NCBI GenBank assembly: GCA_024516035.1
Contig: CM044958.1
Span: 42,637,743 to 42,701,742, forward strand
Direction: 5' to 3'
Source of the DNA: Bactericera cockerelli
Lineage: Eukaryota; Arthropoda; Insecta; Hemiptera; Triozidae
DNA: 64,000 nt
In this document: positions 25,430 to 37,215 of the stretch, piece by piece
Numbering within the stretch: position 1 is the first letter of the stretch
Layout: every line of letters begins with the position of its first letter
Notes under the pieces: model-generated
The model's database searches: none
The model's input: the letters and a program-made list of their open reading frames with translations, nothing else
What the model was told of the DNA's origin: nothing
Translations under genes and position numbers: made by a program

Positions 25430-25502
25430 GGAAGTAGAAGGCGGTTAGTTCAGTTGTACCACGCTAACCATGCGTGAGTACTCGGGTTCGAACCCCCCAT
25501 TA
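25430..25502 (+). repeat. tRNA-like segment (SINE head)
   Basis: GGTTAGTTCAGTTGTACC (A box, about 25443-25460) is followed by TCGGGTTCGAACCCC (B box, about 25482-25496) with near-tRNA spacing. The would-be acceptor arms do not pair. A tRNA-derived SINE is more likely than a tRNA gene; no tail or TSD was found. Confidence 0.5.
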
Positions 25503-27360
25503 AAGTGAATATTCTGTATCATCCTACAAGATGTATCATGCTAAACCCACTCTCAGAACAACCACTCTTTCTTGTTAATCTCAGCTGTCTCTTCCCTTCT
25601 ACTTTATTTGACCAGGTATTCTCACCTCCCTCCTCTGATAAGGTAGGTTGCCTCGCGTAGCTTTCTGCATTCGGTGAGTAATAAAACTTTCACCCGTTTT
25701 CAATTTCGAGAGCTTTTTAATGGTCTTTAAATATCTTTTAATAGTCTCACTGTGTTTTATGAGCTAATTAAGAAAATTTATGAACTGGTGAATAATTATA
25801 AATCTAGAAAAATAATTATTGCTTTTCGTACATTTATATTAGGGGCCGATCACATAAAACAAAATTTGGGTACTTAAAAATTAAGTTTTATGAATTATAT
25901 TATGTTGAACCAAGAGGAGAAGGAGGAGGGTACAATAAAACCTGAGGATTTGCCGCCTTAGCAAGCCCAGCGCTAATTTGAATAGGGTTTCTGGTAACTG
26001 ATATAATTATTCAAAACATTATGACTGCTTATTTTTTTAGTCATTCTTACCGCTCGTAAATTTACTGGCAATTTAAAAATGTACCAAAAGTGTCAGCTTA
26101 TATTTTGCTGACACAATTGAGACCCTGGGAGACTGCAGTAGTGCTCAGACATCAAAGCAAGACTACGAAGAAGGATAAATAATTATGTATCTCCTGCATT
26201 CTGTACTATGCATCATTCAAAGATTTGAAAAAAACAACCACAACAATTAAAAGGTCCTTAATTACAGATAAATGTACCCCTCAGTTGTTTAAACAAGACA
26301 CAATACTGTACGTCTCTAAATAAACATGTAAATTAAAAAAAAGCGACAAGATCTTTCACATTTATATCAAACAAAAAGACAAAAAAGAGAGAGCAGGGGA
26401 ATGAAGAAGAAGAAGAAGTGACAAGGAAGAGGACCCAAAACAAACAAGCGCACGCACAGACGAACACAAAACAAAGGATCATTAAAAAAGATTAACAGTT
26501 GTTCCTGTTTGAATTATTATTCCATTTATGCTCTAATTAAAAGGGCATTATTTATTACTGAGACGGAGTACCCTGGTTTACGAAATACGGTAAAAAAACG
26601 AATACAAACACAAAGCGTGGAATTACAGATTACAACAACATCACATAAATGTCATCGCATCCATATCCATCCAGTGGTGTAAAACTGTTGACTGTAAAGA
26701 GAGGTCCAGGCAGTCCGGATCAATTTTCTTAACAGTTCACTCAAATACCTCAATGAAAAACGGTCATGTTTCACACAAGTCTTGTATAGTATTTCCAGAT
26801 TTTTGGACCCCCTCCAAATGAAATACATACTTCCTGTTTTCGTTTGAAAAACTGTTTTCCATAGAAAAGTAAGTAAGTATTAGCATAGAAGTACGATAAA
26901 GTACGAGTACTTTTCGATGAAATTTATATAATGTATAAATAAAAGTATGCGATTGTACGGATTGTGTCTCCCGATTTTGTGAAACAGGACTCCATTGAGC
27001 GCGTCGGGAACATTTACTTTCACAAACAATAAAACTTTACTCCCCAAAGTTCAAAAATAATGATTCATAAGCCAGGGGGGAGTAGGGGAGAAAAATTAAA
27101 ACATTTCTGAGGTCATAAATTTTGAACCAAGTGGGAAGTATTTTCTGTCGAGTATGACATTTGTGAAGTGTCATGGGCGCCTCCGCTCAATTTCTAGTTC
27201 TCCTGAATGCAGTAGCAAAAGCTATACCATACTATGCTCTTGTCTCTTTTAGTGTTATGTTTTGGCATACTATCTATAATTGTAGTGTTTATTTAGAAAA
27301 TGACACACTAGAGTCCAGTTAGTACATAATCTACATACATATACTTATACATTCACTCAT
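25503..27360. other. AT-rich non-coding DNA
   Basis: No gene or repeat pair was recognised. Confidence 0.55.
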
Positions 27361-27369
27361 CTGACACAA

Positions 27370-28035
27370 GGTTCAGAAGAGTGAGGGAGGAAAATAGAGA
27401 AGGAGAAGAGGGAAAGAATGTGAGAGAAAAAGGTGGGTAGAGGGAAGAAAGGGGGCTGATATGCCCTCAAAGGGACTCAAAGGACAAGCATGTGTTAATA
27501 AAAGGTTACTGAAGCGTCCGAGCTCTTTGCTGACATGAAATCACTTTTAGATTAAGCAAACAAGACGAAGTATCTTTTATCCCATCAGCACAATCACCTA
27601 CATAGCCACCCTAGTAAGGGTAAACAATACCGACGATCATCTAATAAAGCTAACCTGGAGTCCAATATTCTATTTGAGTGGCAATATTCTATACCTAAGT
27701 GGAACCCACACAGCTTACCAGACCAGCAGATGGACTTATTTTTTCTCCTGGAGCTGAACACCACAACTTACCTGTAACAGAATGAAGTGAGATAGAATAT
27801 TAATATCAGGCGAGAGAGAGATTGAAAAAAAGAGATAGAGAGGACAGGGAGAGGCAAGATATAAAAAAGAGAAGGAGAACGGGAGGGAAATAAGAAGAAA
27901 AGAGAGAAGTAGATGAAGTAAGAAAGGAAGAGGTGAGAAATAAAAGAAAATGAAGTTATAAATAGGGAAGAGGAGAGAAAAAGAGAGAGAGAGAAAAAAA
28001 TTTAAGGAAAAGAAGAGAGAGATTAACATAAGCGA
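27370..28035. repeat. Two purine-rich tracts
   Basis: Purine-biased plus-strand stretches lie at 27375-27460 and 27800-28030. The long minus-strand frame over the second is S/L/F-rich because of the CT composition and is not a gene. Confidence 0.75.
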
Positions 28036-28261
28036 CATAGCAACGATAATTACACTCATAAAAGACTGGTATAAACCAATTATGAGCGAAGTCTTGGGAG
28101 AAGAAATGGGCGGAGAGCGAGAAAATTATTATGAGCTAAATTAGACTAATCGCATAATCCAGGCAAAAAATGAAATTTTGGCAAATGAACCGACGTTTAC
28201 GAGCGAATTTTCGTTCGATGGAAGAAAAGAAGGAATTAAAAAGAGTCTAAGCTGTAGGAGG

Positions 28262-28282
28262 GGAGGGGGGGGGGGGGGGGGT
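28262..28282. repeat. Poly-G homopolymer
   Basis: About 16 consecutive G residues lie inside a purine tract. Length may be unreliable in the assembly. Confidence 0.9.
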
Positions 28283-28299
28283 AGAAGGAAACAGGGCAG

Positions 28300-28596
28300 G
28301 GTGTTATTAAATTCGAAAATTTAAATTTCTAAAACTTAAGTGCACCTAACTAACGGTTCAAGGAATGTATACGTAAACATACACAATGTAGTTCAAATTG
28401 TTGCCTACGTCGGCGTTGGTGCTATGGCTTTGATAGTACAGACAGTCAAACGTATTATCGGACGGTTTCAAAGATATCGCGTGCCTTGTACCAGAGTACT
28501 TTTTAAATGGCGTCCTGCTGCTTTGCAGACCAAGGTCCTAATAAACACATTGATAATATATTGAGATGAAATATTTCAGCAAATAGTTGAAATGTA
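28300..28596. other. Short unassigned open region
   Basis: A 74-codon plus-strand frame (about 28340-28564) has mixed composition without a known motif. No support for a gene beyond its openness. Confidence 0.4.
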
Positions 28597-28826
28597 CTTA
28601 GGGGTCAGTAGGGAGTAGATTATTTCCCCTTAACGTCCCTTTCGATTTCACTCCAGACGAACGGACCTTCTAGATTGCTCTTAAATTCCCTTTTTCTATA
28701 AATATTGTACATTACTTTGGCTATACCCAACCCAGGTAAAGACCCATCTTCTGTCATATAAAACTATCAACTCTATAAAACTATCAATATAGACCTGAGA
28801 ACAGTGAATCAATCTAACTTTCGAAG
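28597..28826 (-). repeat. Dispersed repeat, uninterrupted copy (Helitron empty site)
   Basis: This matches 10428-10890 minus the Helitron. The junction GTACA|TTACT at 28711|28712 is the pre-insertion sequence. Its right end coincides with the start of a SINE, so the repeat is either truncated by the SINE or fused to it. Confidence 0.75.
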
Positions 28827-29158
28827 TAGTCACTGTGGCAGAGCGAGTTAGCGCGCTAGGCATTGCACACATGGTGACCTGGGTTCGATTCCCAGCGGGG
28901 GAGGATTTTTTCTGCTCTGTACTTGGATGTTCGGGGTCCACTCATACCTCGTGAGGAAAAATGAGTAGTTACTTGTATGAGTAACGACCAGTGGCGGCAT
29001 TACCAGAGTAAAAAGAAATTAATGTAATAGAATAATTCGAAATGTAAAGGAGGCTCTTAGTAATGCTGCGCTACCCACAAAAATTGTGAAGAGGCCTTGT
29101 GCTTTACCACAAAGAAATTCGTACATACAGAAATTCGTACATACATACATACATACTT
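28827..29158 (+). mobile_element. tRNA-derived SINE, family A
   Basis: The head reads CACTGTGGCAGAGCGAG, TTAGCGCGCTAGG (A box region), then CCTGGGTTCGATTCCCAG (B box 28881-28893). The body contains CCAGTGGCGGCATTACCAG (about 28991-29008) and the element ends in ATACATACATAC repeats (about 29135-29156). Two further copies, both on the minus strand, lie inside the long-arm elements at 33498-33802 and 42729-43032 and agree along the whole length, which fixes the family boundaries. There is no coding capacity; transcription would be by RNA polymerase III. No clear TSD is seen for this copy. Confidence 0.85.
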
Positions 29159-29345
29159 AGGGACGTACTCATGAAACTATGTACCTAGATACATTCAGTC
29201 ATCCATTTTACTTTCCTTATGCTATAGAAAGAAAGTAATGGAATCCCCCAAAAAAAATTAAGTATGAAATATCTTGTCACTTAAGTTCATGAATTAAAAG
29301 TGGAAGGGATTATTAAAACATGAGAAACCGAACTTGGTTGATCAA
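29159..29345. other. Non-coding; includes hairpin repeat relic
   Basis: Positions 29208-29246 match the hairpin repeat at 1605. Nothing else is recognised. Confidence 0.5.
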
Positions 29346-29970
29346 TGTAAAACTAAGAGGGGAAAGAGATCAGATACACAGGGGGAGGGACAGGTGATGA
29401 GAGAGAAGGAGGGAGGGATATAGAAGGGGAGAGAGACAGAAATACTATTACCTTATTCTCCCTCTCTCTCACTACATCTCTCCCTATTTCCCCCACCATA
29501 CAGGGGAGCGATGATATTATCATTATCTCGTTCTTATATAATTTCTTTAATTACAACAGAAATAATTAAACTTCATAAACAGGCGAGAGCTTATTTTAAT
29601 TAGTTATTACAACTGTGCTGGTGGGAGGGAGGGGGAGAAATCTCGGTGATGATAATATAGGGAGAGAAAGGGGCAACGGGGAGAGGGGGAAAAAGCGGGA
29701 TGAATCTGATAAGAAACTTGAAAAAGAAGGGATAATGATGAGACAACTTCAAAGACAATTCTCGGCGGAAAAGGATATGACGAGCGTATATTGTAACCGG
29801 TGGAATTGGGGTTCGATGTTGAAAGATAATTCCTTATTCCTGGATTCGCAGAATTATGTGAAAGAGGAACGAGGGAGGCCAAGAGAGAGAGGAGGAATGG
29901 AACAAGGAACTGAGAAGGTTGAGGAGAGGGAAGAGAGACTTCACAGGAAGGTAGCACGCGGCGGGTGAAG
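29345..29970. repeat. Purine and pyrimidine tracts
   Basis: Purine-rich 29350-29445 is followed by pyrimidine-rich 29455-29500, then purine-rich 29620-29960. A 117-codon plus-strand frame over the last part (E/R/G-rich) is complemented by an S/P/L-rich minus frame of equal length; both follow from composition. Confidence 0.7.
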
Positions 29971-30507
29971 GACAGAAGACCTTACGGTTTCTATCTCAAT
30001 GATGACAAAGGCACGTTGTAATTCACGGTCACAGGATGAAAGCAAGCATCTAATTAGTTTTCAATCTACATACCTGCCACTTGTAATGTAGCCATGCTGT
30101 GAGGAGGCAGAAGTAGGTAGTTCTAATACCACAGGATGACTGCTGTCTGGCTCATCGGGTTATTTGCGGTGAGGATTACCATTACGGGTATCATTTGTGG
30201 TTAACATACCGAGGTAATATCAATCTATTTCCAATGTGTTATTACAAGAAGGATTGAAAATAATCTAGTGTGGTAATTATACCATGAAGAACGTATGAAT
30301 TTACCAAAATTGGTCGGAGCAAATTCCTTAGGAAGTCTACAAGGTGTAAGGAAAATTCCAACATGGCCATTACTACGAATATAGTTATCATTTTTTACAC
30401 TCATTAATACACACATTCCATGAGTTAATTTTTTTTAAACATGTTTGTGTTAATCACGATGTGATATCACAATTACTCTAACTCGCTTCTACTAAAACTT
30501 TGCTGAA

Positions 30508-30578
30508 CTTGGGATTCGAACCACCGACCTACGGTAACGAGTCCGCCGCCTTATCGATCGCGTTACTGAGGAGTGCGT
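30508..30578 (-). repeat. tRNA-like segment abutting a LINE
   Basis: The reverse complement has GCGATCGATAAGGCGGCGGA and a perfect B box GGTTCGAATCCC (30511-30522 in reverse). It closely resembles the tRNA-like block inside the left arm of the 32.75-kb element (GATAAGGCTGCGGACTC). It ends within about 15 bp of the jockey-like coding fragment, perhaps at the 5' truncation point of that LINE. Confidence 0.55.
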
Positions 30579-30579
30579 A

Positions 30580-31414
30580 TCCTTTTCCGTTATGTGCCTA
30601 CTTGATGACGTTGAGATGCTAAGCGGCTACGAGGTACCATTTAGTAATCATGTAAAATACCTGGGTGTCCATCTAGACAGTAAACTTTTATTAGGGTATA
30701 ACGCAAGTATACTAAGAGACAAATTTTTCATTGCTCTAAAAACTATCTATCCTATATTCAATAAAAAAGCACCCTTAAACGCAACAAATAAGCTAACTCT
30801 CTATAAATCTTGCTTAAGACCTCTTATAACCTATGCCTGTCCATTGTTTAACATAATGTCGCAAACAAACCTAAACAAGTTACAAATTCTACAAAATATA
30901 GCTCTAAGGATCATTGGGGGCTATGATAGATCTACTAGGATCTCTCTAATGCACCATGAGCTAGGCATAGAATATCTAGATTTTTTTATCAGAAGAATCT
31001 CTGTACAATTTTTTACTAATCTTGAAAAAAATGAAAATACAGCTTTACGCGAGCTGAACTCAAGCTCACTTGCTGATTGTAATGTGAAATACAAAAAGAT
31101 AAAATACCGTAGGGTGAAACACTTTATGTTTTAGAAAAAAAAAAAAAAAAATCACCAATTAGTCATGTGAAACATGTTTTCATCTTATTGTTTTAGGGAT
31201 TTTTAAAGAAATTTTTACCCTGTTTAGATATAATTTGCAAAACCTTCACCAAGGTTTTTAAATCTTACTTTTGACCATTCAGACCTGAGTATGCTTGGTA
31301 AAAAGAATTAAATTTATTTTTTATTCTAGGCACAAGCTCTATTACTTTATATGTACATGTATCAATATAAAATAAAGCAATACCATGTTTAAAAAAAAAA
31401 AAAAAAAAAAAAAA
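30580..31414 (+). mobile_element. 5'-truncated jockey-like LINE with poly-A tail
   Basis: The coding fragment at 30592-31134 is followed by a 3' untranslated region of about 255 bp, a polyadenylation signal AATAAA at 31371-31376 and 24 A residues at 31391-31414. Another A run follows the stop codon directly (31135-31150). The 5' end is missing: upstream endonuclease and most of the RT are absent. No TSD was identified. Lack of an RNase H domain after the RT is typical of the jockey clade. Confidence 0.85.
30592..31134 (+). pseudogene. Jockey-like reverse transcriptase, C-terminal 180 aa
   Basis: The fragment includes the late RT motif VKYLGVHLDSKL (about residues 21-32) and the thumb-region signature LYKSCLRPLITYACPLFN (about 69-86), followed by KLQILQNIALRIIGG, all standard in jockey-clade ORF2. 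The catalytic FADD region is not present, being upstream of the truncation, so it cannot encode an active enzyme. The frame itself has no internal stop, suggesting a fairly recent insertion. The first ATG is fortuitous because the true ORF2 begins far upstream. No RNase H or C-terminal zinc knuckle is present before the stop. Confidence 0.85.
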
Positions 31415-32748
31415 GGTTTTAGGTGAGACATACCTAGCTACGAAATTTCATGTTAATATCTGAAATTGGATATTCTATAGAATTTCTAAAGACATAAAAA
31501 AATCTTGTATAAATAGGCATAGACAGAAATACACCCATAGAATACTTTTAAATTCATATTTCACTGAATGACAAGAAACCAAAATAATTCCTTCCTTCAG
31601 CTGTCAACAGTCAAATTGAGAGAGAAAAAAGGCGAGAAAAAACTACAAAAATTTATAGTTCCCACAAAAAACTCACTGTGTTTTGTTAAACGTTTCCGGA
31701 AGTGTTACGATTTCAGAAAGGATCCTCATGTTCAGTTAGGAGGGCTGTTTATTTTGATTATTTTATTTTGATACTTAGCTCGGTGTTTTCCTTTTAAAAG
31801 GAAATAAGGAGCGCATAAAAAAACTGTCTCGAAGAGATCATTGTTATTGTATTAACGTGTTTAAATGTAACAAACACTACAGACTTCCCTTCAAATGCAT
31901 ACATACTGCACACTATTGATGTAACTTACTAATCCGAGCGGGATTTGAAATGTCAATTTTGTCTGAATTCTCGATTCTCCATGCTGTTCCATCGAAAAAA
32001 AAAGTCGGAAAAGTCAATCCCTGTCATCTATTGTTGTACAAAAAACCCACATTAAAACTCCGACAGTTCTTAACCTTATTAGCAGAAGATTAAAAATATC
32101 TTGAAAAAAACATCGATTGCACTCGAGACAGACTTGAAAGTTGATTGACACTTGAACCCATAGCCTTGTCCTATCAGGTTACGCCTGGCATAACGCGGGG
32201 ATTATCGGGTATTGGGTTATTGATTGTAATTCTATATTTTATCTATGATCTTCTAGGTGATGTGAGTCTGTAGGAATATTGTACGCGTAGGGTTTCATGA
32301 GTTTCATCACTGTTGTAATGAGGAGCTCTCGGGGTAGGACGATCAGATGTAAATATGTACTAATTTTCCTTTCATACTTAATAATTGGTCCAACAACAAA
32401 TGTTTGCATGTATTTAGTCTCGTATCTACTGAGTTGCGAAGCTACGTCGGCGTCGCGTCAAAGGCACATTGAATGCACCAGTCCTCCTTCTGACACTCAA
32501 GTTAAGGAACGTACAGCGAGGTTAGGAATTGGATGGGTGATCATCTAACGAATTCGAATCTTCGTAATGATTTAGCTGTAGAGGGCTCAGGGGCACAACG
32601 CCAGACGGTGTAAAAAAATTGAGGGTAAGCCCTCAATTTTTGATGTGCTGGATCGTAGTCTAGGGTGCGCACCCTTGAAGAACAGATGGTGGACTTACGC
32701 TGCTTCGGTTGGTTTTGAGGTGCAATTTTTGCAGATAATATAACCAAT
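31415..32748. other. Non-coding DNA, nothing firmly recognised
   Basis: A faint B-box-like GGTTCAAGTGTC occurs on the minus strand near 32147-32158. There is a GC-richer patch at about 32420-32530. No gene is supported. Confidence 0.5.
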
Positions 32749-32751
32749 ATA

Positions 32752-34734
32752 CAGGGTGTAACAGACTAAATGTAAAATCTCTTAAGGGGTGGTAGTATAG
32801 ATCATTTCCAACCATTAATGTTCTATAACACTTTTGATTTAACTCAGTGGTTCTCGAGATATTATTTTTTTGAATTATTTTTACAAGTACCCTGCCGCTC
32901 GACAAAGAATGGCATCTAACTCCGTAAATACAGTAGATAAAGCAATAGATTTAACTTTTTCCATAAGATAACAATATTTCACTAGTATTTAGACTAGATT
33001 TATTCTTAAAAAGTGCACACGTACTGAAAAAAATCGGCAGCAGCGGAAAATTTATCGCGAACATGAAATCCACCTGAAACTTCAGCCGCCATTTTCTCAA
33101 AATACTGCCCTCATAAAGTATTGGTTTCATTTATGTAAAAACTTGCTTGAAGTCTTATCTTTCAGAAAATATGACACACTTGATATAAAACTTTCAATTT
33201 TTATTGAAACCAAGAGAAATTAAAAAAAAAGTCAGTCAGTACTACTAACTGTACTTACTAGGCCACCATCCTACTTTTACCTAGGGAACTAATTTTTTTC
33301 TTCAATTTGACAAATTATGGTTGTCATTTACTTTCCAACGGCCCAAAAAGTTAGCCTCAGTCGATTCATTGATAAGGCTGCGGACTCTTAACTTGGAGGT
33401 CACTGGTTCGAGTCTCAAGTATGGCAAATATTTAGTAAGACGAGTTTGAGCTATTGTGACACCACGATCGTGATTAATTGACCTTAATATTTTAGTATGT
33501 ATGTATGGTTTTATTTGTGGTGAAGCACAAGGCCTCTTCACAATTTTTTGTGGGTAGCGCAGCATTACTAAGAGCCTCCTTTACTTTTCGAATTATTCTA
33601 TTACATTAATTTCTTTTTACTCTGGTAATGCCGCCACTGGTCGTTACTCATACAAGTAACTACTCATTTTTCCTCACGAGGTATGAGTGGACCCCGAACA
33701 TCCAAGTACAGAGCAGAAAAATTCCTGTCCCGCTGGGGATCGAACCCAGGTCACCATGCGTGCAACGCCTAGTACGCTAACTCACTCTGCCACGGTGCCT
33801 ACTAATTGACCTTAATATTTTAGTATTCCATGTGTTTTATTAAAATTCGGTACCTACTAACATAATAATTTGTACTTCTATGTACCAACCTATGAATGTT
33901 CAGTATTTACCGTACCACCTTTACCTGTGGGTGTTAACTATGTAGGTACATTGTTATGTTTCATTTCATTCAAACCATTTTATCATTAAGACCCTTTCCC
34001 TCTTATGAACAATTACGATTAATATTGATTTCTGAAGCACCACAGCTAAAAGTATCATACATGGATACGTACATACTAATTTGCCACACTTGAGACTCGA
34101 ACCAGTGACCTCCAAGTTAAGAGTCTACTGAGGCAAACTTTTGGGCCGTTGGAAAATAAATGGCAACCATAATTTGTCAAATTGAAGAAAAAAAATTAGT
34201 TCCCTAGGTAAAAGTAGGATGGTAGCCTAGTAGGTACAGTTAGTAGTACTGACTGACTTTTTTTTATTTCTCTTGGTTACCATAAAAAATAAAAGTTTTA
34301 TATCAAGTGTGTCATAGTTTCTGAAAGATAAGACTTCAAGCAAGTTTTTACATAAATGAAACCAATACTTTATGAGGGCAGTATTTTGAGAAAATGGCGG
34401 CTGAAGTTTCAGGTGGATTTCATGTTCGCGATAAATTTTCCGCTGCTGCCGATTTTTTTCAGTACGTGTGCACTTTTTAAGAATAGATCTAGTCTAAATA
34501 ATAGTGAAATATTGTTATCTTACGGAAAAAGTTAAATCTATTGCTTCATCTACTGTATTTACGGAGTTATATGCCATTCTTTGTCGAGCGGCAGGGGACT
34601 TGTAAAAATAATTCAAAAAAATAATATCTCGAGAACCACTGAGTTAAATCAAAAGTGTTATAGAACATTAATGGTTGGAAATGATCTATACTACCACCCC
34701 TTAAGAGATTTTACATTCAGTCTGTTACACCCTG
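32752..34734. mobile_element. Long-arm palindromic DNA element, copy 1
   Basis: The 1983-bp element starts CAGGGTGTAACAGACT after TA (32750-32751) and ends AGTCTGTTACACCCTG before TA (34735-34736). The left arm spans 32752-33430 and the right arm 34079-34734, in inverted orientation, with arm identity high throughout. The ~650-bp centre holds a complete SINE at 33498-33802. Near the inner end both arms carry a tRNA-like block with the B-box-like CACTGGTTCGAGTCTC; the left arm has an extra ~24 bp, GATTCATTGATAAGGCTGCG, absent from the right. No transposase is encoded. TA duplication and CAGGGT ends suggest Tc1/mariner mobilisation. Copy 2 lies at 41984-43970 with unrelated flanks. Confidence 0.92.
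33498..33802 (-). mobile_element. SINE family A nested in the palindromic element (copy 1)
   Basis: The SINE is bounded by a perfect 23-bp target-site duplication at 33475-33497 and 33803-33825 (starts TAATTGACC, ends TTTTAGTA). On the minus strand it has the tRNA-like head with B box GGGTTCGATCCCC, the CCAGTGGCGGCATTACC core and the CATA tail. It matches 28827-29158 along its length. It was inserted before the host element multiplied, since copy 2 has it at the identical position. Confidence 0.93.
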
Positions 34735-34750
34735 TATATTCATATGATCC

Positions 34751-34896
34751 TTTTTTTTTTAAGTTTTATTAGGAGGACAAACAGGCAACAGTTATAAAAG
34801 AAAAGAAAAAAAAAAAAGTAAAAAAGAAAAGAAAATAACAATAATGTCCTACCTAAAGGGCGGGGTTATTGCCTGTGGCAATCTCTTCCACCCAAC
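34751..34896 (-). mobile_element. LINE 3' end with polyadenylation signal
   Basis: The minus strand carries GGAAGAGATTGCC, the hairpin partner GGCAATAAC, then CTTTAGGTAGGACA, a T/C-rich stretch, AATAAA (34765-34770) and an A run (34751-34760). The 52-bp hairpin block is shared with 24415-24468. It lies 16 bp from the right end of the palindromic element. Sequence upstream of 34896 shows no shared match, so the body may be truncated. Confidence 0.65.
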
Positions 34897-37152
34897 CCTT
34901 TCTGTAAGCTTCTGAATGGGTTGCTCTTTACTTGCACTCTGATGCTGTACAAACAAGAACAAGCTAGCTCATTTTCGAATATGTTGAATTCCCAGAGCAC
35001 TGGAACTTTGCAACGAGTGCGTTGGAGTAACTCATCCCTCATGACCTGAACCGCGCAACTAGCAGGGATAAATTACCTGCCTCCAAGATAATCAGACTGG
35101 GATAACGAGGATACAGACACATCCAAACTGACGAACTGGAGAATAGGAAGAAGATGAAGGTGGATGATGGATGTGAGGGAGATGTGGAGAGAGGAGGAGA
35201 GGGAGAAGTACAAGAGAAAAGGATTGTGTAAAGTTTTTCTGCTATTTAGAACTGGAGCACAGAGAAGAAGTTACATAGTCATCATCATTGTTAGGAGGGG
35301 TGGGCGGGGGGAGAGAAAGAAACGGTGTTTTCCTTTGAGAAAAACAGGAAAACACAGGCAACATCGTTATGTAATCTTTGTAAAGAACGAGGGAAAAAAT
35401 GTTGAAGTTTTTTTAGGCCTGTACAAGTGTACATGTTCTATGCGTGGAGGTTAAAGTGAGAAAAATAGGACTGGCCCTAATGTTATATAATCCAAACACA
35501 TTTTTACAGCCACTATTATTATACATGGAAGAGATAGATAGTTGATGAGAAAAATAAATAGGAAATCTTGAAGGAGTTTTCAAAAATACATAGAAAATTT
35601 TGATTGAGACCCGTAAACAAAATAACACCATCTTCTAAACCATCAGATTCTGTATTTTGTCCATCTGTACATCCAAGAAGAGCAGAAAATAAAGCACACA
35701 ATCTAATCAATCAATATTTCCATTGAGAAAATAAAAATGCAGACAATAATTCAATATTAGTTAGAACGTTTAAGAAAACTAAGAATGAACCGATCCCAGA
35801 AAATAGACATTGTCAGACCCTGAACAAATGTTGCTGTTCTTTCTCCTAATGACGCTTTTCATCCATCAATTTTCTTTCAACAAATTTCCTCTTCTCTTAT
35901 TCTTTTGTCTCGTTTATTTGTTTTTCCGCCACCTCCTCTCTGCTTTCTCTTCTCTTGCAGAGTCTTCTTTCTTCGCCTTCTTGATGTTTTCTCACAAACT
36001 AGATTAACTTCGGCTCCGAGGATAATGGACTCTGGTTACTCAGGTATTATTCTCTCTTATCTATAGACTTTCGTCTCGGCTTTTAAGCTCAAATTCTCTC
36101 AAGAAATTAGGTACAAAAGGGAGAATTTTGGAGTTGAATTTCTTCTTAATAAGACCAATTTTCAAACTCATTTCAAGTTGAAAGAATTGTAATAGGACCT
36201 GAATTCTGATCGCTGATTGACTTTTTTTAATATATAAATTAAGGTCAATTTTGTAGTGTTTTTTTTTTTGCCCCAGTCTATTCTGTAATTTCGGTTGGTA
36301 TGATAAATATAAATAAAATAATAATTACATTACTTTCAAACTCTTATAATATAAAATTTATTCAGCGCATATTTTGAACAGAGCCCAAGCAAAATTCACC
36401 GAGCATAACTCTGAATCACTTGGAACAAGTGAAGCGCTCGATTATTTATAAAATATTACAGTGACGTCACCGATTGTACGCAAGAAATAATCTTAAACAA
36501 GAAAGAAATAAATAAAAAACGACGGTACATGAAAATTGTCGAAAAAAAGGATCGGAGAAGAGGGAGGAGGAGGAGTGGGAATTAGAGAGGGGAGGACGGA
36601 GGTGAAGTGGAAGGTAGAGAGAGAAGGAGGAAGAGGAGAAGGAGTGAGAGGTAGATCGAGGAGGACGGAGGAGAAGGGATAAAGGAAGGAGGCAATAATT
36701 CTGGAGAACACATCACATCATTTATTTCTAATGACAATTGTTTCTTAGGGTGCTTCAGATGCTGGGGATGGTTGGTGTGAGCTCATATATGAATCATTGC
36801 GTTTTCACAAACGGTCGAGGGTGGGCACGAATTTCCTCAGGGGCAAGATGTATCAAAAGATGTCATGAAAATGCATTGTGTGGTCTCACGTATGTGTGTG
36901 CACTTTGCAATTTATATTATTCAATGGAGAGGAGGGGGGTTCTTATGGCTACAACTTTGTAGACAAGAATGATTACTTCAAAATCGAGTCCCAGAAAAAG
37001 ACATTGATAGTTTTCTTATAAGTGTTATAAAGTTAAATAATGAGAGTTTAATCAGTGCTCAACCACTTCAGAGCGTCAATTTCTAGCTGCAATAATGAAA
37101 CCTAGAGCTCCTAACACGTCTAGATATTGGTGATGCTTATATTATTATTTTC
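34897..37152. other. Non-coding DNA with purine and pyrimidine tracts
   Basis: Plus-strand purine-rich tracts occur at about 35130-35330 and 36540-36690, and a pyrimidine-rich tract at 35840-35960. The palindrome TGACGTCA is present at 36462-36469 and is expected about once by chance. No gene is recognised. Confidence 0.5.
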
Positions 37153-37215
37153 CTAGGGACAATCGAATCAATTGGCTTCACCCTTGTCTAGGGACAATCT
37201 TATCAATTGGCTTTT
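37153..37215 (+). repeat. Imperfect tandem duplication, 35-bp period
   Basis: CTAGGGACAATC followed by TCAATTGGCTT is repeated once, starting at 37153 and 37188. Confidence 0.85.

Noticed and set aside
25430..25502. Functional tRNA gene
   Set aside because: A and B boxes are good but acceptor arms do not pair; SINE head preferred. The same applies to the other tRNA-like segments.
10428..28826. Conserved short frames in the repeat pair at 10.4 and 28.6 kb
   Set aside because: Stops fall at different positions and the similarity is explained by nucleotide identity of the repeat.
36462..36469. CRE site TGACGTCA (also at 55635-55642)
   Set aside because: An 8-bp palindrome is expected about once in 64 kb; no promoter context.
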